DNA of 8,547 nucleotides from Chloroflexota bacterium. GTDB taxonomy: Bacteria > Chloroflexota > Dehalococcoidia > UBA3495. The notes beneath the pieces are model-generated. The model had not been told where the DNA came from. It did not search any database and worked only from the letters and a program-made list of their open reading frames with translations. Location of the stretch: NCBI GenBank assembly GCA_002707185.1, contig PAMF01000007.1, positions 5,422-13,968 of the forward strand, given 5' to 3'. The position numbers were made by a program, and so were the translations under genes. Below are positions 1-5,597 of this stretch, piece by piece. The first letter of the stretch is position 1. Every line of letters starts with the position of its first letter.

Positions 1-250
1 GGAGACAGAGACGGACCCACGTATCAGGAATTATAATCGTACCCAGAGGGCCCGATATCAAACCCAAACCAAGCCCATCATAGATGCTGAATCCGACGCC
101 CCGCCCACCATAGCAATCAGATAGGTTGACTGGGATAAAAGCAATTTTTGCACTCCTCGCGAGTAACCCCAAAGGCAAAATTCAGGATAATACCCGGTTA
201 TACTGCAAATTCTGGCTAAATGAGGTAAACAAACTATAGCAAAGCACACA
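1..250. other. Gene-poor left edge with a weak promoter-like site
   Basis: No frame here gives a protein I recognise. Two minus-strand frames stay open for 55 to 75 codons (58-288, and about 1-172 from a TTG at 172), but both need TTG starts and lack an SD, and open frames of that length are expected by chance. A TATACT hexamer at 199-204 could be a -10 box for the amidohydrolase remnant that follows, although its -35 region is poor. A TGAGG at 221-225 resembles an SD, yet no ATG, GTG or TTG in the right frame follows at a usable distance. The stretch probably once held the promoter and ribosome binding site of that gene. Confidence 0.4.
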
Positions 251-601
251 TTAACAATTGACTCACAAGTACACACATACAAACGCAACCGTCAAGAGCG
301 GCCTTGGAACAGACACCTCGGGGGACCGAAGGAGGTGCCCGGCAGCGACATGGTAACAGCGATGACCGCAGCCGGTGTCAATGGAGCTTTTCTGATTTCG
401 CCGTTTGTTTTGTACGGCTACGATGCCACCAGCTACATACTCGAGGTGTATAGGAACTATCCCAGCAGTTTCGGATTGATTCGACCCGTCGATTCCCACG
501 TGGAATCGATCACAAACGACATCGCTTTTGGAGAGAACACTCCCGCGGTAGTCGGTGCCCGCCTCTTGCAATACGACTGTAGAATGACAGTGCAATATTG
601 A
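251..601 (+). pseudogene. Amidohydrolase-2-type gene, 5' remnant
   Basis: The frame open from 224 to 601 resembles the N-terminal third of the TIM-barrel amidohydrolase family (amidohydrolase 2, usually about 280-300 residues). Resemblance begins at 251 with L-TIDSQVHTY, where relatives start M-TIDxQVHxY, and runs through ERPW, the segment DMVTAMTAAGVNGAFLISPF, LYGYDATSY, and FGLIRPVD to TPAVVGARLL near residue 106. After that come about ten unrelated residues and a TGA at 599-601. The expected start codon is TTA at 251. The first in-frame GTG, at 335, would cut off the conserved QVH segment, and its apparent SD (AAGGAGG) simply encodes conserved Lys-Glu-Val. The gene is therefore truncated at its 3' end and damaged at its 5' end. 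Most of the barrel and the remaining metal ligands are missing, so no activity is expected. Family assignment is from memory of the motifs; non-function is inferred. Confidence 0.6.
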
Positions 602-1824
602 TATCTAGGCTTGCCAAGAAGGCCAACTGGGCATCTTCTCTACAGTTTCGAGACTTTCGCTTTGTCTGGGCTTCTACTGTCTTTTACTCCCTTAGCACGG
701 GTATGGAGCAAGTTGCAGTCGGGTGGCTGGTCTTTGATTTAACCGGATCACCGTTCATGGTGGGGGTATCCGCCGCTGCTAGAATGGCTCCCTTCTTCTT
801 CCTTGGAATTTTCTCCGGTGCAATAGCAGACTGGCTAGATCGCAGGACCTTACTGTGGTTCAGCACATTGGTTGGCATCTTAGTATCGTCGGTGATGGCT
901 GCCATGCTGTTATTAGGGGCCACACATATCTGGGTTATCATAGGTCTTGTAGCTGCCTCCGGCTGTGTATTCGCATTCGTCTTAACCACTCGACAAGCCT
1001 ACACAGTTGACATTGTGGGTCAGCAACACTCACTAAACGGTCTCTCTTTAGGTGCTATAGCGATGCAAGTTGGTGGTGTTGTTGGCTCAATTCTGTCAGG
1101 AACTCTCATACATGCTGTGGGCCCCGGTTGGCAATATGTCGCTATTGGAATCGCATATGGTGTGTCCGCCACAGTGCTTCTGGGTACTAGCAAGGCCGGC
1201 CAGACGAACTCACCCCATCGGGAACCCGTGCTGGCTAATTTAGTGGGCTACTTTCATCTAATGGGCAGTAATCGAATACTACTGACCTTAATGATGTTGG
1301 CCTCAATCACCGAAGTGTTCGGTTTCACTCACATGACCCTATTGCCTGTATTTGCGAAAGAGGTGCTAGGAGTTGGGTCCATTGGGCTGGGTTTCATGAC
1401 GGCGGTTCGTCAAGGAGGAGCTCTAATCGGGCTTTTATTCCTAGCTAACCTCAGAAACTTCCAGAGCAAAGGACTATTGATGTTCGGTATAGCTTTCGGT
1501 TTTGGGGCTGGAATGATGCTGTTCTACTTGGCTTACAATCTTCTCGTATTCCTGTTAGTCTTGGCGGTTGTCAACGCCTTCGCAATGGCCGTAGACACTC
1601 TTTACAAGACTCTGATGCAAGAAAACGTGGCGGATGAACAACGTGGGCGAGCTATGGGATCATGGGTATTTAGCATCGGCGTCGCCCCAGTGGGGCACTT
1701 GGGAGTTGGAGGATTGGCCAGCGTCTTAGGGGCACCCAGCGCATTGTTGGTTAATGGTACAGTTTTGTCTATTGTCAGCTTAGCAACTATGGTAGGACTA
1801 CCGAGAATTCGTCGATTACCTTAA
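598..1824 (+). CDS. MFS transporter, EntS/MFS_3-like exporter
   Basis: The 408-residue product is an inner-membrane major facilitator superfamily protein with about twelve hydrophobic helices, most like the MFS_3 group of putative drug or siderophore exporters (EntS-like). After a short basic N-terminus, SLQFRDFRFVW leads into helix 1. The cytoplasmic loop 2-3 signature is GAIADWLDRR at residues 74-83. A hydrophilic central loop spans about 197-215 and separates the two six-helix halves, and the repeat-half signature DEQRGRAMG lies at about 346-354. The start is TTG at 598: an in-frame TAG at 580 rules out anything further upstream, and no later start keeps helix 1. No good SD precedes it, but the TTG overlaps the TGA of the amidohydrolase remnant (TTGA), so translation may be coupled to that frame. 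The substrate cannot be read from sequence. Confidence 0.9.
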   Translation: MISRLAKKANWASSLQFRDFRFVWASTVFYSLSTGMEQVAVGWLVFDLTGSPFMVGVSAAARMAPFFFLGIFSGAIADWLDRRTLLWFSTLVGILVSSVMAAMLLLGATHIWVIIGLVAASGCVFAFVLTTRQAYTVDIVGQQHSLNGLSLGAIAMQVGGVVGSILSGTLIHAVGPGWQYVAIGIAYGVSATVLLGTSKAGQTNSPHREPVLANLVGYFHLMGSNRILLTLMMLASITEVFGFTHMTLLPVFAKEVLGVGSIGLGFMTAVRQGGALIGLLFLANLRNFQSKGLLMFGIAFGFGAGMMLFYLAYNLLVFLLVLAVVNAFAMAVDTLYKTLMQENVADEQRGRAMGSWVFSIGVAPVGHLGVGGLASVLGAPSALLVNGTVLSIVSLATMVGLPRIRRLP

Positions 1825-2166
1825 TGAGACCGCATTGGTTTAGCACCGTGGTTCCGTAAATAAACTAACTCGTTACCCTTATATTCCATGCCGCTCAATA
1901 CTCTTCCACAACTATGATTATATCAGCCAAATTTCCGCACTTGAGATTGCGAACGCAGGGTAGCCCTTTGGGAGGCTATGAGTAGGTCCGTAGGTTTGTC
2001 ATCCTTGTTCTTTGAATCGAGCGAAACTGCTATCAACAATTTCAGTCGATGTACCACAAAGGTGGGAAAAGAAACATTCCTCTTACGAGTTGCTACAGGG
2101 CTAGTTAAAATCTAACAAATTTTCGTACTAGAGAGCATCACTGCAATATCATATGATGAATGGAAC
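1825..2166. other. Gap between convergent MFS and purK genes
   Basis: No recognisable gene. A 45-codon plus-strand frame (1978-2115) starts at an ATG behind GGGAGG, but the gap is only two bases and the product (start MSRSVGLSSLF) resembles nothing I know. An imperfect AT-rich hairpin at 2101-2131 (arms CTAGT/ACTAG with an inner AAAAT/ATTTT) could weakly terminate either converging transcript. A 10-bp palindrome ATCATATGAT lies at 2148-2157. There is no classical GC-rich hairpin with a U-tract, so the two convergent genes may read into each other. Confidence 0.4.
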
Positions 2167-3324
2167 CTAAACTTTACTCAAAATCTTATGCGTTTTACGT
2201 GCATCGGACAATAAGTCTTCTTGAGATGGTCCACTGAACAATATATGACCCATTTTCCGACCAGGGCGAACATCCAGTTTACCGTACGAATAGATTCTTG
2301 CGTTTTCGTTTTTCAAGATCCGATTTGTGATATCTGAATCAGTAAGATTCGTGTACTCTTCTCCTAACACATTCAACAAAACTGACGATGTAAGTTGCTG
2401 GGGCTTTACAAGTGGCAGACCTACTAGTGCTCTAATCTGAAGTTCATATTGAGACACCGTGAAGGAGTCTATTGTGTGATGTCCAGAGTTATGTGGGCGT
2501 GGAGCAATTTCATTGACCAGCAGGTCTTCATTATCTAGCAGAAACATCTCCACGCAAAAAACGCCTGGGTCTCCTATATTCTTTATAACTTCTTGAGCGA
2601 GATCTTGAGCTCTTCTTGCTATTTCCATGGCAATTCTAGCCGGAGATATGCTTATTCTCAAAATACCATTTTCATGAATATTTTCAGTTGGAGGAAAAGT
2701 TACTAATTTGTTTTGACCATCGTAGCCCACAACAACTGAAAGCTCGATTTTATAAGGTACTACTTGCTCAACTACCCAGGGGCCATCTCCCTTCAAAACA
2801 TTTTCGATACCGGCGATGTCCTGGGAATTTGATATTCGCCATTGCCCGTGACCGTCGTATCCGAGTGTGGCCGTTTTTACAATCCAAGGTAGTTCTAGCT
2901 GAACCCCTCCTAATTCGGAAGGGTTTTGTATGACAGCGTATTTTGTTAGGGGAATGTGGTTTTCTGTTAAGAAAATTTTTTCTTTGGTTCTGTCTTGAGC
3001 AAGTCCTAAACTTTTGCTTCCAGGTCTGACTCTGATTAGCTTTCCCAGACCGTCCGTCAATGTAACTGGAATATTTTCCCACTCCAAAGATGCGCAGTCA
3101 GATACATCAGCAAATTTTTTTAAAGTGTCTGGGTCATCAAAAGGTGAGTCGAATACCACAGTAGCAAATCTCTTTGCTGGTGCATTTGGCGATGGGTCCC
3201 AAACTGATACTTTGTACCCAAACCGTAGAGCAGCTTCTGCGAAAAAACCTCCAATTTGCCCACCTCCCAACATTCCAAGGGTGCTACCTAAAGGAATTAG
3301 CAAATTTCGGTCTTCAATGTTCAA
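2167..3324 (-). CDS. purK: 5-(carboxyamino)imidazole ribonucleotide synthase PurK
   Basis: PurK is a cytoplasmic ATP-grasp enzyme that carboxylates aminoimidazole ribonucleotide (AIR) with ATP and bicarbonate to N5-CAIR, the substrate of PurE, in purine synthesis. From the chosen start there are 385 residues, normal for the family. The N-terminal nucleotide-binding motif GMLGGGQIG lies at about 17-25, WENIP near 82, the ATP-grasp glycine loop GYDGHGQ at 155-161, VVEQVVP near 184-190, the metal and ATP-binding segment NEIAPRPHNSGHHTID at 271-286, and the C-terminal YGKLDVRPGRKMGHI at 347-361. The start is TTG at 3324, which overlaps the purE stop as TTGA behind a G-rich run. The longest frame, from an ATG at 3381, would overlap purE by 61 bases and add residues without family counterpart. 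A TTG at 3303 giving MLIPLGSTLG is another possibility. It is the second gene of a two-gene operon. Confidence 0.95.
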   Translation of the reverse strand: MNIEDRNLLIPLGSTLGMLGGGQIGGFFAEAALRFGYKVSVWDPSPNAPAKRFATVVFDSPFDDPDTLKKFADVSDCASLEWENIPVTLTDGLGKLIRVRPGSKSLGLAQDRTKEKIFLTENHIPLTKYAVIQNPSELGGVQLELPWIVKTATLGYDGHGQWRISNSQDIAGIENVLKGDGPWVVEQVVPYKIELSVVVGYDGQNKLVTFPPTENIHENGILRISISPARIAMEIARRAQDLAQEVIKNIGDPGVFCVEMFLLDNEDLLVNEIAPRPHNSGHHTIDSFTVSQYELQIRALVGLPLVKPQQLTSSVLLNVLGEEYTNLTDSDITNRILKNENARIYSYGKLDVRPGRKMGHILFSGPSQEDLLSDARKTHKILSKV

Positions 3325-3833
3325 ATAGCCCCCCGTGCCTCTGGATTTAACAACACAGTTTCGGTTAAGGCATTTCGCCAATTTCTCAATCTGTTTTTTA
3401 TGGCTTCGTCCTGGATGGCGAGTATTTCGGCGGCTAAAATAGCGGCATTTTCCGAACCTCCTATCGCAACTGTAGCCACTGGAACACCCCTGGGCATTTG
3501 CACTATGGAAAGTAGGGAATCCATACCTTTAAGGTGCTCTAATGGTACTGGGACTCCAATTATTGGAAGGATTGTTTTGGCGGCAAGCATACCAGGTAAA
3601 TGTGCGGCTCCGCCCGCCCCTGCTATGATTACTTTTAGTCCTCTATCCTCCGCATTTTCGGCATATTCAAATAACCAGTCAGGAGTGCGATGTGCGGATA
3701 CCACTCTGAGTTCGCTCTCAACCTCAAGCTCCTCTAATAGATCGACAGCTTTTTTCAAGATAGGAAAATCAGAAGTGCTACCACCAACTATACCCACTAA
3801 AGGGTTCCCTCCTTCCCTAGTATTTATAGGCAT
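3321..3833 (-). CDS. purE: N5-CAIR mutase PurE
   Basis: PurE converts N5-CAIR to CAIR and in bacteria acts right after PurK. The 170-residue product aligns along its whole length with class I PurE such as the E. coli enzyme. Visible motifs are the phosphate-binding GGSTSDFP at about 17-24, VVSAHRTPD at 44-52 with the catalytic-region histidine, AGAGGAAHLPGM at 71-82, GVPV at 93-96, DSLLSIVQMPRG at 105-116, and the C-terminal NPEARGA, close to E. coli NPDPRGA. The start is the ATG at 3833, because AAGGAG lies seven bases upstream and the family begins here. A longer frame from a TTG at 3884 would translate the poly-U tract and the SD itself and is rejected. It is the first gene of purE-purK and is transcribed from the promoter at 3907-3936 through a leader with a terminator-like hairpin. 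Confidence 0.96.
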   Translation of the reverse strand: MPINTREGGNPLVGIVGGSTSDFPILKKAVDLLEELEVESELRVVSAHRTPDWLFEYAENAEDRGLKVIIAGAGGAAHLPGMLAAKTILPIIGVPVPLEHLKGMDSLLSIVQMPRGVPVATVAIGGSENAAILAAEILAIQDEAIKNRLRNWRNALTETVLLNPEARGAI

Positions 3834-3866
3834 ACCAATCTCCTTGCTACTTGGAATAAAAAGGGC

Positions 3867-3898
3867 AAAAAAAAACGCCTCCAATATTCATGAAGACG
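3867..3898 (-). terminator. Terminator-like hairpin in the purE leader (possible attenuator)
   Basis: On the minus strand CGTCTTC (3898-3892) can pair with GGAGGCG (3882-3876) as a seven-base-pair RNA stem with two G-U pairs and a nine-base loop. It is followed directly by nine U residues (3875-3867). The G-U pairs make it fold only in the minus-strand transcript, i.e. the purE direction. It lies between the predicted transcription start near 3900 and the purE SD, so read-through would be needed for purEK expression. The stem is modest and no anti-terminator is obvious. Whether it regulates is inference. Confidence 0.5.
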
Positions 3899-3906
3899 AT
3901 TTATCA

Positions 3907-3936
3907 ATAATACTACATTTAAACCAATTTTGTCAA
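3907..3936 (-). promoter_or_regulatory. Sigma-70-type promoter for purE-purK
   Basis: On the minus strand there is a consensus -35 TTGACA (3936-3931), an 18-base spacer and a -10 TATTAT (3912-3907, five of six consensus). Transcription should begin near 3900, giving a leader of about 65 bases before the purE ATG at 3833. A CTAA-AA-TTAG palindrome at 3947-3956 lies about ten bases upstream of the -35 box, where an activator could bind. Confidence 0.65.
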
Positions 3937-4074
3937 GCGTTTATAGCTAAAATTAGTTTTGAATTTTCCATTTTGGGCAAGTTTGGAGTCGAAGAACAAT
4001 AGGACAATCGGAGCTAATTTAGTTAAACGAGATTCCTACTAAAGTTTTGAAAGCTCATATCGTAAATATCCAGA

Positions 4075-4104
4075 TTCGACGATTAAATTCTACTACCATA
4101 TACT
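4075..4104 (+). promoter_or_regulatory. Probable promoter of the DUF1330 gene
   Basis: TTCGAC (4075-4080), an 18-base spacer and TATACT (4099-4104) form a plausible sigma-70 promoter. The predicted start near 4111 would leave a leader of about 28 bases containing the SD GGAGAG. It diverges from the purE promoter, leaving about 140 bases between the two. The -35 box matches the consensus at only four positions. Confidence 0.45.
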
Positions 4105-4138
4105 TCTCAAACGAGTGCTAGCAATTTGGAGAGAAGAA

Positions 4139-4540
4139 ATGGTAACTGACCAATTCGTACCAACAAGTGACTTCACCAAGATTGAGGAAATCGCAAAAAG
4201 CGATAACGACACGCCAGTTCTGATGGTTAACTTAAACAAATATTCAGAAGGCGAATACCCTGACGGAGAGACCTACCAAGATTACATGAAGGCTCTAAAT
4301 GTTTTACTAGAACATGTCGGAGCAAAAATACTCTGGAGAGCGCCGGTGTATGGACAACCCATCGGAACTCAGCCATTGGATGAAATCATTGGTGCCTGGT
4401 ATCCGTCCCACAGTGCATTTCTTGCTTTAAGAGACCAAGGGAAGGTTTCAGAAGAAAATTTCCGCTTGCGCAATTTGGCAGTCGAGTCAGCGGTAATTCA
4501 TAGATGTCCAGAAGACCGCATTCCCAAACCATCGGTATAA
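4139..4540 (+). CDS. DUF1330 family protein
   Basis: The 133-residue soluble product fits the DUF1330 family, small dimeric alpha/beta-barrel (ferredoxin-like) proteins of unknown biochemical role. Family-like features are the first strand TPVLMVNLNKY at about 25-35, a helix around YQDYMKALNVLLEHVGAKILW, the conserved strand and helix start IIGAWYPSHSAFLAL at about 83-97, and the arginine-containing segment FRLRNLAVESAVIHRCP near the C-terminus. The ATG at 4139 is chosen because GGAGAG lies six bases upstream; a GTG at 4115 would place that SD inside the coding region. It is monocistronic, divergent from purE, and ends about 155 bases before the strong terminator at 4696. A short GGGGA/TCCCC hairpin at 4550-4566 has no U-tract. 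I cannot assign a substrate or partner. Confidence 0.8.
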   Translation: MVTDQFVPTSDFTKIEEIAKSDNDTPVLMVNLNKYSEGEYPDGETYQDYMKALNVLLEHVGAKILWRAPVYGQPIGTQPLDEIIGAWYPSHSAFLALRDQGKVSEENFRLRNLAVESAVIHRCPEDRIPKPSV

Positions 4541-4695
4541 CATTTGGTTGGGGAGACTCATTCCCCTATTCCCATATGCCGTGAGTTCTCAGATCACCAA
4601 TTTTTTGTGAGAGCGATAAATTAACGGTCGGCTACTTACAGACACTACAAAGCGAGTGGCATAGTGATGTTTTTGATCGCAGATTTCAAACTGTG

Positions 4696-4743
4696 AGCCA
4701 AAGAAAAAGCCCCGATCATAAGATCGGGGCTTTTTCTTTGGCT
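4696..4743. terminator. Bidirectional terminator, perfect 22-bp inverted repeat
   Basis: Bases 4696-4717 and 4722-4743 are perfect reverse complements around an ATAA loop. The GC-rich core is CCCCGATC/GATCGGGG, flanked on the descending arm by CTTTTTCTTT in both directions, so it should terminate the DUF1330 transcript on the plus strand and the CMD transcript on the minus strand. The arms extend well beyond the core, which is long for an ordinary terminator. The left arm and loop share CCCGATCATAAGA with an inverted copy at 4829-4841. Confidence 0.88.
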
Positions 4744-4841
4744 GATATTTTAAAGTTTTATCTAAAAGTTTGCCAACACCGCGTGCGGAACCTATATGTT
4801 CGACGGTTCCACCAGCATACCTACTCACTCTTATGATCGGG
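4711..4841. repeat. 13-bp inverted repeats bounding a 131-base segment
   Basis: CCCGATCATAAGA at 4711-4723 recurs as its exact reverse complement TCTTATGATCGGG at 4829-4841. With one inserted C the match extends outward by AGC on both sides. The right copy abuts the stop codon of the CMD-family gene, and the left copy is part of the terminator palindrome. Such ends could be the terminal repeats of a very small or decayed mobile element, or a chance echo of the terminator. I saw no flanking target-site duplication. Confidence 0.4.
4742..4840 (-). pseudogene. Possible transposase N-terminal scrap
   Basis: A minus-strand frame through this segment reads VSRYAGGTVEHIGSARG followed by KLLDKTLKYQ. 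The VEHIGSA stretch recalls the N-terminal region of some IS4/IS1634-type transposases, where a phrase like VEHIGSAH precedes a helix. There is no start codon or SD placed for it, it ends in the terminator palindrome, and the rest of a transposase is absent. The enclosing frame extends into the CMD gene, where it is only a shadow. The resemblance is from memory and short, so this is a weak call. Confidence 0.22.
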
Positions 4842-5399
4842 CTAGACAGGTAGTACGGGCTCAGTGCGGTTGCCCGGCAACTCCGAATCAAATGAGTTGA
4901 CCGCGACGGCGATAAGGGCATAGTTGCCCATGACTAACGACAGTTCGATCAAGCCTTGCTTACCAAATTGCTCGATGGCAGATTGGAAGGCCCCACGACT
5001 CACCTTGTGTGTGCGATAGAACTCTTGGGCGTAGTTGATGACAGCCGATTCGTCGGGAGCCAGCGCAGGAAGCTCTTTGCGATCTCTAAGGGCGTCCACG
5101 ACGGCGTCGGGGACTCCGGCAGCCCGGGCAGAAGCGGCATGGGCGTTCCAGACGTACACGCAGTCATTCTCGCGAGCTGTGACCAGCATGGTGAGTTCCA
5201 ATATTTTATCCGACAGAGACGAATCGTTGCGCAAGTATTGGTTCAAGGCTGTGACCGCTTGCTGCGCCTTGGGAACATGCCAGAATATCGATCCGGGCCC
5301 AACCAATGGCACCGAGCCTGCGCCCGCTAGAAGCTCGTCAAAAGCGTCGGCCTGTCCGCTGGGGACTGTTTCTCTGGTCGCTGCTGGAATCCTAGCCAT
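4842..5399 (-). CDS. Carboxymuconolactone decarboxylase (CMD) family protein
   Basis: The 185-residue soluble all-helical product belongs to the CMD/AhpD-like superfamily, whose members include lactone decarboxylases and peroxidase-associated disulfide reductases. The family core is visible as LTMLVTARENDCVYVWNAH at about 69-87, followed by AARAAGVPDAVVDAL-type helix sequence and a C-terminal helix pair around GLIELSLVMGNYALIAVAVNSF. E77, C80 and H87 sit at the usual functional positions. The second cysteine of the AhpD CxxC pair is absent (C-V-Y-V), so a thiol-disulfide role is unlikely; the actual substrate is unknown. ATG at 5399 is chosen because AGGTGA lies five bases upstream; a GTG at 5408 is inside that SD. 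The gene is visibly GC-richer than its neighbours (37 of 60 in 5041-5100, against 22 of 60 in 2281-2340 of purK), which hints at transfer. Confidence 0.9.
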   Translation of the reverse strand: MARIPAATRETVPSGQADAFDELLAGAGSVPLVGPGSIFWHVPKAQQAVTALNQYLRNDSSLSDKILELTMLVTARENDCVYVWNAHAASARAAGVPDAVVDALRDRKELPALAPDESAVINYAQEFYRTHKVSRGAFQSAIEQFGKQGLIELSLVMGNYALIAVAVNSFDSELPGNRTEPVLPV

Positions 5400-5446
5400 G
5401 TCAATCACCTACATTATTAAAAATTTTGTTATGTGCTTGAACCCTA

Positions 5447-5467
5447 CCACGCGATCATGGCGCGTGG
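5447..5467. promoter_or_regulatory. Inverted repeat at the CMD transcription start (possible operator)
   Basis: CCACGCG (5447-5453) and CGCGTGG (5461-5467) are perfect 7-bp arms around a seven-base centre. They lie just downstream of the predicted CMD -10 box, at about the transcription start. This is a good place for a repressor dimer, or for a 5'-terminal RNA hairpin. GC-rich arms in an otherwise AT-rich leader make a chance match less likely. Confidence 0.45.
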
Positions 5468-5472
5468 GCATA

Positions 5473-5501
5473 AACTTACGCGTCCGGTTTTGACTTGTCA
5501 A
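5473..5501 (-). promoter_or_regulatory. Probable promoter of the CMD gene
   Basis: On the minus strand a consensus TTGACA (5501-5496) is followed after 17 bases by TAAGTT (5478-5473), a weak -10 box. The -35 hexamer is the left part of a small palindrome, TTGAC-AA-GTCAA (5501-5490). The weak -10 box and the two palindromes suggest regulated rather than constitutive expression, which is inference. Confidence 0.4.
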
Positions 5502-5532
5502 CCTAACTGATATGGCACTTGAGAGATATAAC

Positions 5533-5597
5533 AGGAGGATTCGTGACACCATGGAACGGCCAAATATCTCACGCTTGTGCAGTCACGAATCTCGTGA
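5533..5597 (+). promoter_or_regulatory. Strong SD with two competing hairpins, no clear gene
   Basis: AGGAGG (5533-5538) is as good an SD as any in the window. It is followed by GTG at 5543 (a 21-codon frame ending at 5608, beginning VTPWNGQISHA) and by ATG at 5551 (frame to 5751, also open from an ATG at 5512). Neither product resembles a known protein. GATTCGTGAC (5538-5547), which includes the GTG, is perfectly complementary to GTCACGAATC (5582-5591). Part of the second strand can instead pair locally, TCACGA (5583-5588) with TCGTGA (5592-5597). The two pairings exclude each other, as in a translational switch or attenuator. The structures are read directly from sequence; the regulatory role is inferred. 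Confidence 0.35.

Noticed and set aside
1..172. Minus-strand hydrophobic frame running off the left edge (LGLLARSAKIAFIPVN and on)
   Set aside because: It could be the start of a membrane protein, but it needs a TTG without an SD, competes with another open minus-strand frame, and matches no family I recognise.
263..595. 110-codon minus-strand frame over the amidohydrolase remnant
   Set aside because: The plus strand shows clear family motifs over the same bases, and the minus frame shows none.
1955..1980. Hairpin TAGCC/GGCTA in the MFS-purK gap as a terminator
   Set aside because: The stem is only five pairs and there is no U-tract on either side.
3325..3381. Longer purK from the ATG at 3381
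   Set aside because: It would overlap purE by 61 bases and add 19 residues with no family counterpart, whereas the TTGA junction at 3324 gives a normal PurK length.
3834..3884. Longer purE from the TTG at 3884
   Set aside because: The extra residues come from translating the U-tract and the SD; the ATG at 3833 has a well-placed AAGGAG.
3400..4002. 200-codon plus-strand frame antisense to purE
   Set aside because: It mirrors the purE codons, has no SD and no recognisable product; purE on the other strand is certain.
4956..5493. Plus-strand frames of 124 and 152 codons over the CMD gene
   Set aside because: They are shadows caused by the GC-rich codons of the minus-strand CMD gene and have no family resemblance.
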